In this document: positions 1 through 10,317 of the stretch, one piece after another
Numbering within the stretch: the stretch's first letter is position 1
Layout of the letters: every line of letters starts with the position of its first letter
Assembly: GCA_022842165.1 (NCBI GenBank)
Contig: JALHQC010000024.1
Location: forward strand, 1 to 56,685
DNA length: 56,685 nucleotides
Direction of reading: 5' to 3'
Source: a bacterium
GTDB lineage: Bacteria > Pseudomonadota > Alphaproteobacteria > Rhizobiales > Aestuariivirgaceae
The notes under the pieces: model-generated
Databases searched by the model: none
Seen by the model: only the letters and a program-made list of their open reading frames with translations
What the model was told of the DNA's origin: nothing
Made by a program: the position numbers and the translations under genes

Positions 1-87
1 TGGTGCGGGCGGCGGGTATCGAACCCGCACTTCCTTGAGGGAAAACGGATTTTAAGTCCGTTGCGTCTACCATTCCGCCACGCCCGC
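1..87 (-). tRNA. tRNA-Leu (anticodon TAA)
   Basis: Read on the minus strand, a complete long-variable-arm tRNA can be folded. The acceptor stem is GCGGGCG paired with CGCCCGC, followed by discriminator A and an encoded CCA (bases 1-3). The anticodon stem ACGGA/TCCGT encloses the loop CTTAAAA, giving anticodon TAA. The extra arm and the T-arm GGTTCGATACC are present. The 87-nt length and long variable arm fit a leucine tRNA. Confidence 0.97.
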
Positions 88-224
88 AGCCAGATGCGCT
101 GTCTACACGCCCGCGCGCTTCGCCACAATTGAAACGACACCGGCACGCTTGGCGGCAGCGGCCCAGGCACTCTTGCGCCCGGCCCTTGGACTGACATTCA
201 GATCTGGATAACCACTTGGAGGAT

Positions 225-309
225 TGGTGCGGCCAAGAGGACTCGAACCTCCACGATGTTACTCGCTACCACCTCAAGGTAGTGCGTCTACCAATTCCGC
301 CATGGCCGC
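225..309 (-). tRNA. tRNA-Leu (anticodon GAG)
   Basis: On the minus strand the acceptor stem is GCGGCCA paired with TGGCCGC, followed by discriminator A and an encoded CCA at bases 225-227. The anticodon stem CTACC/GGTAG encloses the loop TTGAGGT, giving anticodon GAG. A long variable arm and the T-loop GGTTCGAGTCC are visible. It is the second leucine isoacceptor in tandem; the 137 bp between the two tRNAs show no gene. Confidence 0.97.
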
Positions 310-503
310 ACGCCACTTGATTGGTGAGCGGTCTCTAACAGGCGTTTTCCCATTAATCAACCCCTTCACGAAGCCTGCCCCGGCGAGCCCCGTTGGTTAG
401 CGTTTGGTGACCGGAAAGCCCGGCATTTGGGGGCCCGCCTGAACCCCATCGCAAAGCCTCTGCGCTAGTGTGGCCAGCATAAGAAGAATGGATGGGGCGT
501 CAC

Positions 504-1148
504 ATGAAGATCAAGACCGCTGTGGGGGCGGCACTTCTGGGACTTCTGATCGGAGCTTCGGCGGCGCAGGCCACCGGAACCTCGGAGGAAGGCTCGGGCA
601 GGCCGAAACCGGACTATGCCAAGACATTCGGCAAGGCGCTTCCGCCCGTCGGATTCGTGAATTTCTGCGCGAGGAACCCGGCCGAATGCAAACCGGTCCG
701 GGGCAAGGCGACGAAGCTCGCTATGTCGCCCGAGCGCTGGAACCTGATCTACCAGGTCAACACCTTCGTGAACGGCAAGATCGCGCCGGTGAGCGACCAG
801 GACCTCTACGGCGAGCCGGAGTATTGGGCGATCCCGACCGACGCCGGAGACTGCGAAGACTATCTGCTGCTGAAGAAGCGCTATCTGGAAGGCCTGGGCT
901 TTTCCGCCTCGGCACTTTTGATCACGGTGGTGCTGGACGAAAAGAACGAGGGCCACGCGGTCCTCACGGTGACGACCGATGAAGGCGACTTCATCCTCGA
1001 CAACCGGAGGAACGAGATCCGCCGCTGGAGCGACCTCGACTACACCTGGCTGAAGCGCCAGTCGCCGAAGGACCCCCGCGCCTGGGTGGCCCTGTCGCGG
1101 GACAAGCCCACCGCCAACGGCATTGTAGCCGGCGGCACCGATAACTGA
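504..1148 (+). CDS. exported transglutaminase-like cysteine peptidase (BTLCP family)
   Basis: This is a 214-residue protein with a cleavable signal peptide (hydrophobic stretch about residues 5-21, ending near AQA). It matches the bacterial transglutaminase-like cysteine proteinase family, which is predicted to have a papain-like fold. A Cys-His-Asp triad can be placed: Cys117 in GDCEDY, His151 in EGHAVL and Asp166 in FILDNR. The family is often linked to cell-surface protein processing, but the substrate is unknown here. The start at 504 leaves a clean signal sequence; an in-frame ATG at 492 would add MGRH and cannot be excluded. It stands alone, with a strong hairpin terminator downstream. 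Confidence 0.85.
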   Translation: MKIKTAVGAALLGLLIGASAAQATGTSEEGSGRPKPDYAKTFGKALPPVGFVNFCARNPAECKPVRGKATKLAMSPERWNLIYQVNTFVNGKIAPVSDQDLYGEPEYWAIPTDAGDCEDYLLLKKRYLEGLGFSASALLITVVLDEKNEGHAVLTVTTDEGDFILDNRRNEIRRWSDLDYTWLKRQSPKDPRAWVALSRDKPTANGIVAGGTDN

Positions 1149-1248
1149 ATTCGCCGGGGCGGCCCCAAGCCAGCCCGGCACCGCAAAGTCGAGGAGAGTT
1201 AAGCCCGGTCGGCGTCCCCTCCCCATCCCCCACCAGACCGGGCTTCTA

Positions 1249-1290
1249 GGAGCCGGCACAGCCCCACCCTGTGCCGGCTCCGCCTATTTT
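1249..1290 (+). terminator. intrinsic terminator after the BTLCP gene
   Basis: A perfect 13-bp stem, GGAGCCGGCACAG paired with CTGTGCCGGCTCC, encloses a 7-nt loop at 1262-1268 and is followed by CCTATTTT. A second inverted repeat, AAGCCCGGTC (1201-1210) and GACCGGGCTT (1236-1245), lies just upstream and lacks a T tract. Together they probably end transcription from the 504-1148 gene. Confidence 0.7.
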
Positions 1291-1374
1291 GGAGCCTTCC
1301 CAGCACGCCCGCACTTGACCGTGCCGCCGCGATGGCGAAACTGGGGGCCTCATGCAACAATTGAAGATCACGTC

Positions 1375-1911
1375 ATGGACATCGGCACTTTCTGGTCGAT
1401 CATCGACCAGACCACCACCTTCGGCGATCAGGACGAGCAGCTCCATGCGCTCGATCAGCAGATCGAACGTCTGAGCCCCGAAGAGATCGAGGACTTCGAG
1501 CGTCACTTGCAGCAGGAGCTTGCCAAATCCCGCAGCTGGGATCTTTGGGGCGCCTACGCCGTCATCCACGGCGGCTCCGACGATGACGGATTCGAATACT
1601 TCCAGCGCTGGCTGATCTCGAAAGGCCGCGACGTGTATGAGTTCGTCCTCACCGATGCTGACGAGCTGGCCGACATCATCCCCGAAGGCGCCCAAGACTC
1701 CTGCGAGTTCGAGGAATTCAGCCTGGTGGCGGGAGACGTCTGGGCGAGGAAGACCGGGAAAGACCCAATGGAAAATCCCGAAACGCCCTTCGCACGCGCC
1801 TCCCGCGCACCCGCAAAGCTCGCCGGTACACCCGTGAAGGAAACCCCGGCCCATCTCGCCAAACGCTACCCGCGCCTGTGGGAACGCTTTGGCGAAGAAC
1901 CACTGGGTTAG
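1375..1911 (+). CDS. DUF4240 domain protein
   Basis: This is a 178-residue soluble acidic protein. The N-terminal two thirds match the DUF4240 pattern: MDIGTFWSIID at the start, an acidic helical segment with SPEEIEDFERHL, then WDLWGAYAVIHGG and WLISKGRDVYEFVL. The function of the family is unknown. The ATG at 1375 is chosen because it starts exactly at the conserved domain; the frame stays open further upstream from a TTG at 1315, but that extension has no family similarity. No operon partner is evident. Confidence 0.75.
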   Translation: MDIGTFWSIIDQTTTFGDQDEQLHALDQQIERLSPEEIEDFERHLQQELAKSRSWDLWGAYAVIHGGSDDDGFEYFQRWLISKGRDVYEFVLTDADELADIIPEGAQDSCEFEEFSLVAGDVWARKTGKDPMENPETPFARASRAPAKLAGTPVKETPAHLAKRYPRLWERFGEEPLG

Positions 1912-2048
1912 ATCCTGCCTCGCCACGATGCGCAAAACCCAGGCAGACCTGCTCAACACTAGCACAGCGATGTGATCCTGTCGGGCTTGTATGTTTGCGC
2001 AACTCCGCCAATACTTTCTACCGGGACAGATGGACACTGGGGTTGCGG

Positions 2049-3050
2049 ATGAGCAAGACAAAACCTCCAATTCCGCCGGAAATCGCCGCCAAGTGGCAGC
2101 GGATCGTCGATATTCTCGCGGATGTCATGACGGTTCCCGCAGCCCTCATTATGCGAGCGGCACCGCCGGAGCATCTTGTCCTGGTCACCAGCGCCGGAAT
2201 GGAAAACCCCTACGAAACCGGAATGGCCTTCACGCTCCACACCGGCCTCTATTGCGACGTCGTCATGGACGATCAGCGCGAACTGCTTGTCCGCAATGCC
2301 CATGCCGAGCCCGAGTGGTGCGCCAACCCGGACCTGAAACATGGCATGTCTTTCTATTTCGGCTCTCCACTGAATTGGCCAGACGGCGATATTTTCGGTA
2401 CGATCTGCGTTCTCGACACGCAGGCACAGAACAATGCGGAACGTTATCGCGGCCTTCTCCCTGAATTCGGCCGCGTGATCGACAGCGACCTGAAGCTGTT
2501 GGTCGAGATCGCCGAACGTGAGCATCTGGCTGCGGAACTCAAGAAGAGCAACGACGAACTGGAGCAGCGCGTCGCCGAACGAACTGGCGAATTGACGATT
2601 GCCATTGCCGAGCTTCGCGCGCGAGAGCTTGAAATACAGGAAGTGAACACCACCCTCCGCGTGCTTTTAAACCGGGTCGAAAAATCGCGCGGCGAGGCGG
2701 AGGAGCAAATCGTCCAGAATGTGAATGACCTCGTCATTCCCCTCGTCGAAAAGATCAGGGCCCAATCGCGCACGACGGAACTTCAGACGCATCTGTCACT
2801 CCTGGAGGCCAGCCTCCGCAAGATCGCCTCGTCTCTGTCAAGCCGCCTCGCAACCAAGTTTTCCGGCTTGACGGCAACGGAAACCGAAATTGCGATGCTG
2901 GTGATGCAGGGCATGAATACCAAGGAAATTGCCCGCTCTATTTCGCGCGCGACGAGCACGGTAGACTTTCACCGCAACAACATCCGCAAGAAGCTCGGCA
3001 TTGAGCAGCGCAGCCTGTCGCTCAGGAGCTTCCTGACATCACTTAACTGA
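2049..3050 (+). CDS. GAF-domain LuxR-type transcriptional regulator
   Basis: This is a 333-residue one-component regulator with three visible parts. A GAF sensor module (about 12-150) contains the typical segments TGLYCDVVMDD and FGSPLNWPDGDIFGTICVLD. A long coiled coil (about 155-205) includes ELEQRVAERTGEL. A C-terminal LuxR/FixJ-type helix-turn-helix (about 272-330) contains LTATETEIAMLVMQGMNTKEIA and STVDFHRNNIRKKLGI. No receiver domain is present, so the GAF ligand should be the signal. The start at 2049 (MSKTK) begins the conserved part. It lies directly upstream of, and co-oriented with, the metallo-beta-lactamase and PQQ dehydrogenase genes, and a palindrome at 3085-3096 may be its operator. 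Confidence 0.8.
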   Translation: MSKTKPPIPPEIAAKWQRIVDILADVMTVPAALIMRAAPPEHLVLVTSAGMENPYETGMAFTLHTGLYCDVVMDDQRELLVRNAHAEPEWCANPDLKHGMSFYFGSPLNWPDGDIFGTICVLDTQAQNNAERYRGLLPEFGRVIDSDLKLLVEIAEREHLAAELKKSNDELEQRVAERTGELTIAIAELRARELEIQEVNTTLRVLLNRVEKSRGEAEEQIVQNVNDLVIPLVEKIRAQSRTTELQTHLSLLEASLRKIASSLSSRLATKFSGLTATETEIAMLVMQGMNTKEIARSISRATSTVDFHRNNIRKKLGIEQRSLSLRSFLTSLN

Positions 3051-3084
3051 TATGGGCTTTTTCCCCAGATCGTTTAGAGGATAT

Positions 3085-3096
3085 TCCCATATGGGA
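3085..3096. promoter_or_regulatory. perfect 12-bp palindrome, candidate LuxR-type operator
   Basis: TCCCATATGGGA is a perfect palindrome in the 147-bp gap between the GAF-LuxR regulator and the metallo-beta-lactamase gene, 101 bp before that start codon. LuxR-family dimers commonly bind short dyads of this size. Assignment to the neighbouring regulator is inference. Confidence 0.4.
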
Positions 3097-3197
3097 CATA
3101 GGCCGATCGCTCCCTAGTATTCCCCTTATCCAACAAGTGCACGAAACGCGCCGAATATCCGGCGCCGACGTACCTGTGCTGGATGAGGAGAAAAGCC

Positions 3198-4181
3198 ATG
3201 GACAAGACCTCTCTGCCACCCCTTCTGTTCAACGGTGCGGATCAGCCTGAAAGCTCTTCGATTTCTCGGCGCAGCCTTTTTGTGGCCGCCGGTGCCGCGG
3301 GAATTTCAGCCGCCGCATCTGTCATGATGCCAGATAGGGCACAGGCCCAGTCAACCGATTGGACGCAACCCGGCAACAATAACCACGTGCTCGCGCTGCA
3401 GGAAACGAAGGATTTTGCCTCGGGGCCTGTGAAGTTCGAATACTTCGGCCACTGTGCGCTGAAAATCACCTCGCCCGGCGGCGCATCGATCCTTTTCGAC
3501 CCATGGCGCGATGATCCATCCGGCGCATGGGGCCTGTGGTTCCGGCAGAAATTTCCCGAGGCCGTGGTTGACATCACGATGTCCACCCACACGCATTTCG
3601 ATCACGATGCGATCGACCGGCCCGTGTCCACCATGGTGCTGGACCGCATGGCCGGACAGTTCGGTTTCGCGGACCTCAAGATCACGGGATTTGCCGACAA
3701 GCATGCCTGCCTGGCACCGGGCTGGTACAAATGGACGGATGCGCTGAAGGAATTCGGCGCCGAGGCCTGCCCGCCCAACAATGTGGGCCATATGGACATG
3801 GTGACGTATCTTGTCGAAACGGGCGGCGTCCGCACCCTGATCTGGGGCGATAACCGGCCCGACCCCGCACCGGGATTCTGGGAGTCTGTGGGCCGCGTCG
3901 ACGTGCTCACCCTTCCGGTCGATGGCTCGCAGCACATCCTCTCCTACGATCAGGGCAATGCCATCGTGGAAAAGCTGAAGCCGAAGATCGTCATTCCCAC
4001 CCACTACCTGAGCGAGACGACGACTTACACGCTTTCCACGCTTCAGCCGGCGGATGAATGGGTAAAGTCGCAAAAGAGCTTCAAGATGCTCGATTCACCC
4101 ACACTCACCCTCGCAGCAGCGGACATCGCAGGCAGGGACCGGGAGTTCAATTACTTCGGCTCCCATGCCCTGACGGCCTGA
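3198..4181 (+). CDS. Tat-exported metallo-beta-lactamase-fold hydrolase
   Basis: This 327-residue protein has an N-terminal Tat-type signal: the twin-arginine motif SRRSLF is followed by an alanine-rich hydrophobic stretch ending near RAQA. The mature part has the MBL-fold zinc signature THTHFDHDAID (His131, His133, Asp135, His136), a later GDNRPDP strand and a C-terminal PTHYL histidine. It resembles the UlaG-like group of MBL-fold hydrolases, but the substrate is not deducible. The start at 3198 is preceded by GAGGAG at ideal spacing; an ATG at 3183 would swallow that ribosome site. It sits between a GAF-LuxR regulator and a periplasmic sugar dehydrogenase, so a periplasmic role is likely. 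Confidence 0.8.
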   Translation: MDKTSLPPLLFNGADQPESSSISRRSLFVAAGAAGISAAASVMMPDRAQAQSTDWTQPGNNNHVLALQETKDFASGPVKFEYFGHCALKITSPGGASILFDPWRDDPSGAWGLWFRQKFPEAVVDITMSTHTHFDHDAIDRPVSTMVLDRMAGQFGFADLKITGFADKHACLAPGWYKWTDALKEFGAEACPPNNVGHMDMVTYLVETGGVRTLIWGDNRPDPAPGFWESVGRVDVLTLPVDGSQHILSYDQGNAIVEKLKPKIVIPTHYLSETTTYTLSTLQPADEWVKSQKSFKMLDSPTLTLAAADIAGRDREFNYFGSHALTA

Positions 4182-4200
4182 ACCAATCGACATCATGAGA

Positions 4201-4226
4201 CCCGGAGGTGCTGCGGCATCTCCGGG
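4201..4226 (+). terminator. stem-loop after the MBL gene (no T tract)
   Basis: CCCGGAGGTGC (4201-4211) pairs with GCATCTCCGGG (4216-4226), with one G-U pair, around a TGCG tetraloop. No T run follows, so it may attenuate or protect RNA rather than terminate. The rest of 4182-4406 shows no gene. Confidence 0.35.
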
Positions 4227-4406
4227 CTCAACCATGCGGCCTGCAAGGTTCCGCTTGGCATCGCCGCCGCCTTTCTCTCGCGCTCGGCGGGCGGCAGTCC
4301 GTCACTCCTGCGGATTAATTGCAACCATGGGTCAATTGCAAGGGAACCTGAGCGAGGGTTCCACCATTTGCAGGAAAATTCAGCCCATCGCGCAAGGAAT
4401 CCTGCA

Positions 4407-6242
4407 ATGCCGAGATCCAAGTTCCGCCTGCTGCTGACGACTGTTCTCGCCGCTCCATTCCTGGCCGAGATGGCGGCTGCGCAAACACCTGGAAAAGTCG
4501 GCAAGTATTCGGACACGACGATCACTGGCGCGGTGCTCGAGCCTGAAAAGCTGCAGGTCTCGGATGATGCGCAGCTCACCGGTCTCCTGAAGGTGCCAGA
4601 GGGGTTCAGGGTGGAAGTCTTCGCCCGCGACCTGGTGAACCCGCGCATCCTTGCAGTGTCGCCTGCCGGCCATCTCTATGCCAGCCGCCGCAGTGTCGGC
4701 GACATCGTTCTTCTGAAAGATGAAAACAGCGACGGCAAAGCCGATTCCACCGAGACCGTGGCAAGCCGTCCGGGCATGCATGGCATTGCCTTCGACGGCA
4801 ACCAGGTGTTTCTCGTCACCGTCAACGATGTCTACACCGCGGACGTGAGGGAGGATGGCACCTTCCGCGAACTCCGCCGCATCATCAACGATCTGCCTGA
4901 TGCCGGCCAGCATCCGAACCGCACCCTCGCCATTGGTCCGGACGGCATGCTCTACATCACCGTCGGCAGCACCTGCAACGCCTGCGCCGAATCGAACCCC
5001 GAAAACGCAACCATTCTGCGCGCCAGCAAGGATGGCAAGACCCGCAGCATCTTCGCCTCGGGCCTTCGCAACACGATCGGCTTCGGCTGGGAGCCGTCAA
5101 GCGGCGCCCTCTACGGCATGGACCACGGCATTGACTGGCTGGGCGACGAAGTCCAGATCGAGGAACTGAACCTGATCGAGAAGGGCAAGCAATATGGCTG
5201 GCCCTATGTCTATGGCATGAGCGAAATGAACCCCCAGGACAATCCGCCCGAGGGCATGACGCTTGAACAATGGGCCAAGCTTTCGGCCGAGCCGGAACTG
5301 GGTTACACCGCACACAGCGCGCCGATGCAGATGGCCTTTGCAACGGGTGGAAACTTTCCGGCGGAATATCAGGGAGACGCTTTCGTCGCCATGCGCGGCT
5401 CATGGAACCGACGGCCCCCCAGTGGCTACGAAGTGGTACGCATTGATTTCGAGAACGGCAAGCCTGTGAAGTTCGAGCGCTTTCTCGAGAATTTCCTGAT
5501 CCAGCAGGAAAACGGCAACTATGGCTATCTTGGCCGCCCCGTCGGTGTTGCCTTCGCTTCCAATGGCATGATGTTCGTCAGCGACGACAGCAACGGCATC
5601 ATCTACCGCATCTCGAATGCTGAGGAAGGCGAGCCGGGCGATGTCACCGCCTCCACGTCATCCGCTTCGCCTGCACCCAACGCCGTCGAAGAAGAGCCGC
5701 CTTCGAAGATTGCACTCGAACTCATAGAAGCGAAATCCGATCAGACGATTACCGTGCGGACAGCATTCGAGGCAGGCCAGGAAATTCCCCTGCAATTTGT
5801 AGCCGATGGCGACAATGCGTCTCCACGGCTCGAATTGTCGGGCATTCCAGAAGGCACGAAATCCATGGTGATAATCATGGATGATCCCGATGCCGCCAAG
5901 CCAAAACCCTTCACGCACTGGATCGTGTACGACATCCCCGCCGGAACAACCTCGCTGCGCGAAGGCCTGCCGACGGAGCCGATCCTGCAGGATCCGAAAG
6001 ACGTCAAGCAGGGCACCAACAGCATGGGCGCCACGGGCTATTTCGGCCCCAAGCCGCCGGTGGGCGATCCGCCCCACAACTATCACGTCCAGGTCTTCGC
6101 GCTCGATATCGAAACGCTCGGAATCGACCCCGGCGCCAAGCGCGATCAGGTACTCGAAGCCATGAAGGATCATGTTTTGGCCAAGGGCGAAATCGTCGGC
6201 ACGTTCCAGCGCGGCGAGAACGTCAACGCCCAACAGCAGTGA
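4407..6242 (+). CDS. exported PQQ-type sugar dehydrogenase fused to a PEBP (YbhB/YbcL) domain
   Basis: This 611-residue protein has a signal peptide (about 1-25, ending MAAAQ). Residues about 45-410 form a six-bladed beta-propeller of the soluble glucose/sorbosone dehydrogenase family: VPEGFRVEVFARDL, MHGIAFDG, NRTLAIGPDGMLYITVGS, SGLRNTIGFGWEP, GRPVGVAFASNGMMFVSDD. Such enzymes oxidise sugars with PQQ in the periplasm. After a proline/alanine/serine-rich linker, residues about 442-600 are a complete phosphatidylethanolamine-binding (Raf-kinase-inhibitor-like) domain with DDPDA, FTHWIVYDIPA, GYFGPKPP and GDPPHNYHVQ. The reading frame is continuous. ATG 4407 has AAGGA upstream; a TTG at 4368 is less likely. 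Electron acceptor and substrate are unknown. Confidence 0.85.
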   Translation: MPRSKFRLLLTTVLAAPFLAEMAAAQTPGKVGKYSDTTITGAVLEPEKLQVSDDAQLTGLLKVPEGFRVEVFARDLVNPRILAVSPAGHLYASRRSVGDIVLLKDENSDGKADSTETVASRPGMHGIAFDGNQVFLVTVNDVYTADVREDGTFRELRRIINDLPDAGQHPNRTLAIGPDGMLYITVGSTCNACAESNPENATILRASKDGKTRSIFASGLRNTIGFGWEPSSGALYGMDHGIDWLGDEVQIEELNLIEKGKQYGWPYVYGMSEMNPQDNPPEGMTLEQWAKLSAEPELGYTAHSAPMQMAFATGGNFPAEYQGDAFVAMRGSWNRRPPSGYEVVRIDFENGKPVKFERFLENFLIQQENGNYGYLGRPVGVAFASNGMMFVSDDSNGIIYRISNAEEGEPGDVTASTSSASPAPNAVEEEPPSKIALELIEAKSDQTITVRTAFEAGQEIPLQFVADGDNASPRLELSGIPEGTKSMVIIMDDPDAAKPKPFTHWIVYDIPAGTTSLREGLPTEPILQDPKDVKQGTNSMGATGYFGPKPPVGDPPHNYHVQVFALDIETLGIDPGAKRDQVLEAMKDHVLAKGEIVGTFQRGENVNAQQQ

Positions 6243-6257
6243 AGTAGGCCGGAAGGC

Positions 6258-7445
6258 CTATCCCTTGTTCTTGTAGTAAACGTCGAGGAACACGGCGAGC
6301 ATCAGGACGGCACCCTTGATCACCTGCTGCAGGTCGATGCCGACGCCGAGGATCGACATGCCGTTGTTCATGACGCCGATGATGAAGGCGCCGATGACGG
6401 CCCCGATGATCTTGCCGACGCCGCCAGTCACCGCCGCGCCGCCGATGAAGCAGGCGGCGATCACCTCAAGCTCGAAGCCGAGGCCCGCCTTGGGCGTCGC
6501 CACGTTGAGGCGCGCCGCGAAGATCAGCCCAGCGAGTGCCGCGAGCGTTCCCATGATCACGAAGATCATGAAGGTCATGCGCTCGGTGTTGATGCCGGAA
6601 AGCTTCGCCGCCTTCTCGTTGCCGCCCATCGCATAGACGCGGCGTCCGAACGTGGTGCGCGTGGTGATGAAGACGAACAGTGCGATCAGCGTGAACATCA
6701 CGATCAGCACGTTGGGCAGACCCTTGTAGCTGGCCATCAGGTAGGAGAAGCCGAGGAAGGCCACCGCGATCAGCAGGTTGCGGCCATAGAAGATCACGTC
6801 CGGCTCTTCCGCCAGGCCATGCTCTTGCTGGTTTCGCCGCTCCTTGAAATTGAAGAAGATGATCGCTGCGGTAACGGCGCTGCCGATGAGGATCGCCAGC
6901 CAGTTGAAACTGCTCGCCGTGAAGTCCGGCACGAAGCCCGAGCTCAGCAGCTGGAACTCCTTGGGGAACGGCCCGACGGAAGCACCGCCCAGCACGGTCA
7001 GCGCCAGCCCCTTGAACACCAGCATGCCGGCCAGCGTCACGATGAAGGCCGGTATCTTGTAATAGGCGACGAGATAGCCCTGTGCGCCGCCGATCACCGC
7101 TCCCAGCGCCAGGCAGGCGATGACGGCGAGGAACGGATCGAGCTTCCAGTTCACCATCATCACCGCCGCAACCGCGCCCACGAATCCCGAAACCGAGCCC
7201 ACCGACAGGTCGATATGGCCCGCCACGATGATCAGCAGCATGCCCAGCGCCATGATGACGATGTAGCTGTTCTGCAGGATCAGGTTCGTCATGTTGATGG
7301 GCTTGAACAGCGTTCCGCCGGTGGTGAACTGGAAGAACACCATGATCGCCAGCAGCGACAGCAGCAGCGCATAGTCGCGGATGTTCGCCTTGATGAAGCG
7401 CATCATGTCCGGCTTGGTTGCGGTCTGGACTGTGGTATCGGTCAT
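6258..7445 (-). CDS. mmsB: multiple-monosaccharide ABC transporter permease (GguB/MmsB-like)
   Basis: This 395-residue polytopic membrane protein has about ten hydrophobic segments and belongs to the ribose/xylose permease family. Typical stretches are GHIDLSVGSVSGFVGAVAAVMM, ACFIGGAAVTGGVGKIIGAVIGAFIIG and the C-terminal NNGMSILGVGIDLQQVIKGAVLMLAVFLDVY. A longer hydrophilic segment (KERRNQQEHGLAEEPDV) in the middle is characteristic of the GguB/MmsB and XylH group. It is the last gene of the chvE-ATPase-permease operon, starting 2 bp after the ATPase stop codon. It forms the inner-membrane channel for sugars delivered by the ChvE-like protein. Confidence 0.9.
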   Translation of the reverse strand: MTDTTVQTATKPDMMRFIKANIRDYALLLSLLAIMVFFQFTTGGTLFKPINMTNLILQNSYIVIMALGMLLIIVAGHIDLSVGSVSGFVGAVAAVMMVNWKLDPFLAVIACLALGAVIGGAQGYLVAYYKIPAFIVTLAGMLVFKGLALTVLGGASVGPFPKEFQLLSSGFVPDFTASSFNWLAILIGSAVTAAIIFFNFKERRNQQEHGLAEEPDVIFYGRNLLIAVAFLGFSYLMASYKGLPNVLIVMFTLIALFVFITTRTTFGRRVYAMGGNEKAAKLSGINTERMTFMIFVIMGTLAALAGLIFAARLNVATPKAGLGFELEVIAACFIGGAAVTGGVGKIIGAVIGAFIIGVMNNGMSILGVGIDLQQVIKGAVLMLAVFLDVYYKNKG

Positions 7446-7447
7446 CT

Positions 7448-8977
<1,530 letters not shown>

Positions 8978-9009
8978 CGTCTCCCCGCGATGAAATACTT
9001 TCCAATCTT

Positions 9010-9123
9010 GTCATTGCCGTCCCCGGACTTGATCCGGGGATCAGCCCGGCAACCCATTTTTCAGCAATCTCAACAGTTAGAGGATGCAGCAAAATGGGTC
9101 CCCGGGACAAGCCCGGGGATGAC
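9010..9123. repeat. GTCAT/ATGAC-bounded palindromic repeat, copy 1
   Basis: This 114-bp element lies in the gap between chvE and the transporter ATPase. It begins GTCAT and ends ATGAC. It contains three nested inverted repeats: TCCCCGG/CCGGGGA (9020-9040), ACCCATTTT/AAAATGGGT (9052-9060 with 9091-9099) and a terminal CCCCGGG...CCCGGGG hairpin. Related copies lie at 31034-31100 and 43247-43341. It is transcribed as part of the operon and could stabilise the upstream chvE message. Confidence 0.8.
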
Positions 9124-9143
9124 AGATGTTGTGGAGGCGGACC

Positions 9144-10217
9144 TTACTGCAGGTCTTCAGCCTTGATGTAGCCCGAGTCGACCAGCATCTTGGTGATGTC
9201 GTCCTTGCCGACCGAATGCGGCGTCAGCAGGTAGGACGGAACGACCTTCACTTCGTTGTTGTAGGTCTTGGTGTCGTTGATCTCGGGCTCCTTGCCCTGC
9301 ATCACGGCGTCCACCATCGTGGCCGTCACCTTGGCGAGTTCGCGCGTGTCCTTGAACACGGTCGAATACTGCTCGCCCGCCATCATGGCCTTGACGGACG
9401 GCACTTCGGCGTCCTGTCCGGTCACGATCGGCATTTCGGGTCCCGGTGCATAGCCAACGCCCTTGAGAGACGAGATGATGCCGCGCGACAGGCCATCGTA
9501 GGGAGCCAGAACGCCGTGCACCTTCTTGTCGGTGTAGTTGGCAGAGAGCAGGTTATCCATGCGGGCCTGCGCGACAGCGCCGTCCCAGCGCAGCGTGCCG
9601 ACCTTGTCCATGCCCATCTGGCCCGACACGATGGCGATGTCGCCCGAGTCGATCAGCGGCTGGATGACGCTCATCGCACCGTCATAGAAGTAGAACGCAT
9701 TGGTGTCGTCGGGCGAGCCGCCGAACAGTTCGACGTTCCACGGCTTCACAGAGGGGAAGCGCTCCTTCAACCCGTTGATCAGCGAGGTGCCCTGCAGCAC
9801 GCCCACGCCGAAATTGTCGAAGGTGGTGTAGTAGTCGACATTGCCCGTCTTGGTGATCAGGCGGTCATAGGCAAACACCTTGGCGCCGGCTTCATGGGCC
9901 TTGGCGAGAATGTCCGAAAGCGTCGAGCCGTCGATGGCCGCGATGATCAGAACCTTGGCGCCCTTGGTCACCATGTTCTCGATCTGGGCGAGCTGGTTCG
10001 GAATGTCGTCTTCGCCATACTGCAAATCGGTTTCATAGCCGAGTGCGGTGAATTCCTTCACCATCGACTCGCCGTCCGAGATCCAGCGGGTCGAGGACTT
10101 GGTGGGCATCGAGATGCCGACGAGGCCCTTGCTTTCCGCCATGGCCGGCGCAATGCCGGCGGCGAGCGCCACGGCAAGTCCGGTGGCCGAAGCGATCAGA
10201 TGTCTGCGATTGATCAC
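9144..10217 (-). CDS. chvE: periplasmic multiple-sugar-binding protein ChvE-like
   Basis: This 357-residue protein has a signal peptide ([11 protein letters not shown] followed by an alanine-rich core and AMA, cleavage near residue 27). The mature part is a type I periplasmic binding protein matching ChvE of rhizobia and agrobacteria: [77 protein letters not shown]. ChvE binds several aldoses and feeds the GguAB importer. The GTG at 10217 is chosen because GGGAGGA lies at good spacing and the signal peptide starts there. The frame stays open far upstream but would then run antisense through the regulator gene. Confidence 0.93.
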   Translation of the reverse strand: MINRRHLIASATGLAVALAAGIAPAMAESKGLVGISMPTKSSTRWISDGESMVKEFTALGYETDLQYGEDDIPNQLAQIENMVTKGAKVLIIAAIDGSTLSDILAKAHEAGAKVFAYDRLITKTGNVDYYTTFDNFGVGVLQGTSLINGLKERFPSVKPWNVELFGGSPDDTNAFYFYDGAMSVIQPLIDSGDIAIVSGQMGMDKVGTLRWDGAVAQARMDNLLSANYTDKKVHGVLAPYDGLSRGIISSLKGVGYAPGPEMPIVTGQDAEVPSVKAMMAGEQYSTVFKDTRELAKVTATMVDAVMQGKEPEINDTKTYNNEVKVVPSYLLTPHSVGKDDITKMLVDSGYIKAEDLQ

Positions 10218-10317
10218 GGATGATCCTCCCTGAGAGTGATGGCCGAGCTTGGGTTGAATTGCTGCTCGTTGCCAATGGCGGATCATTAGAATAACACCAT
10301 GGGTCAGGCAACGGGAT

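Noticed and set aside
1-310. Tandem leucine tRNAs considered as an integration site of a genomic island.
   Set aside because: No integrase, no direct repeat of a tRNA 3' end and no foreign-looking genes were seen beside them.
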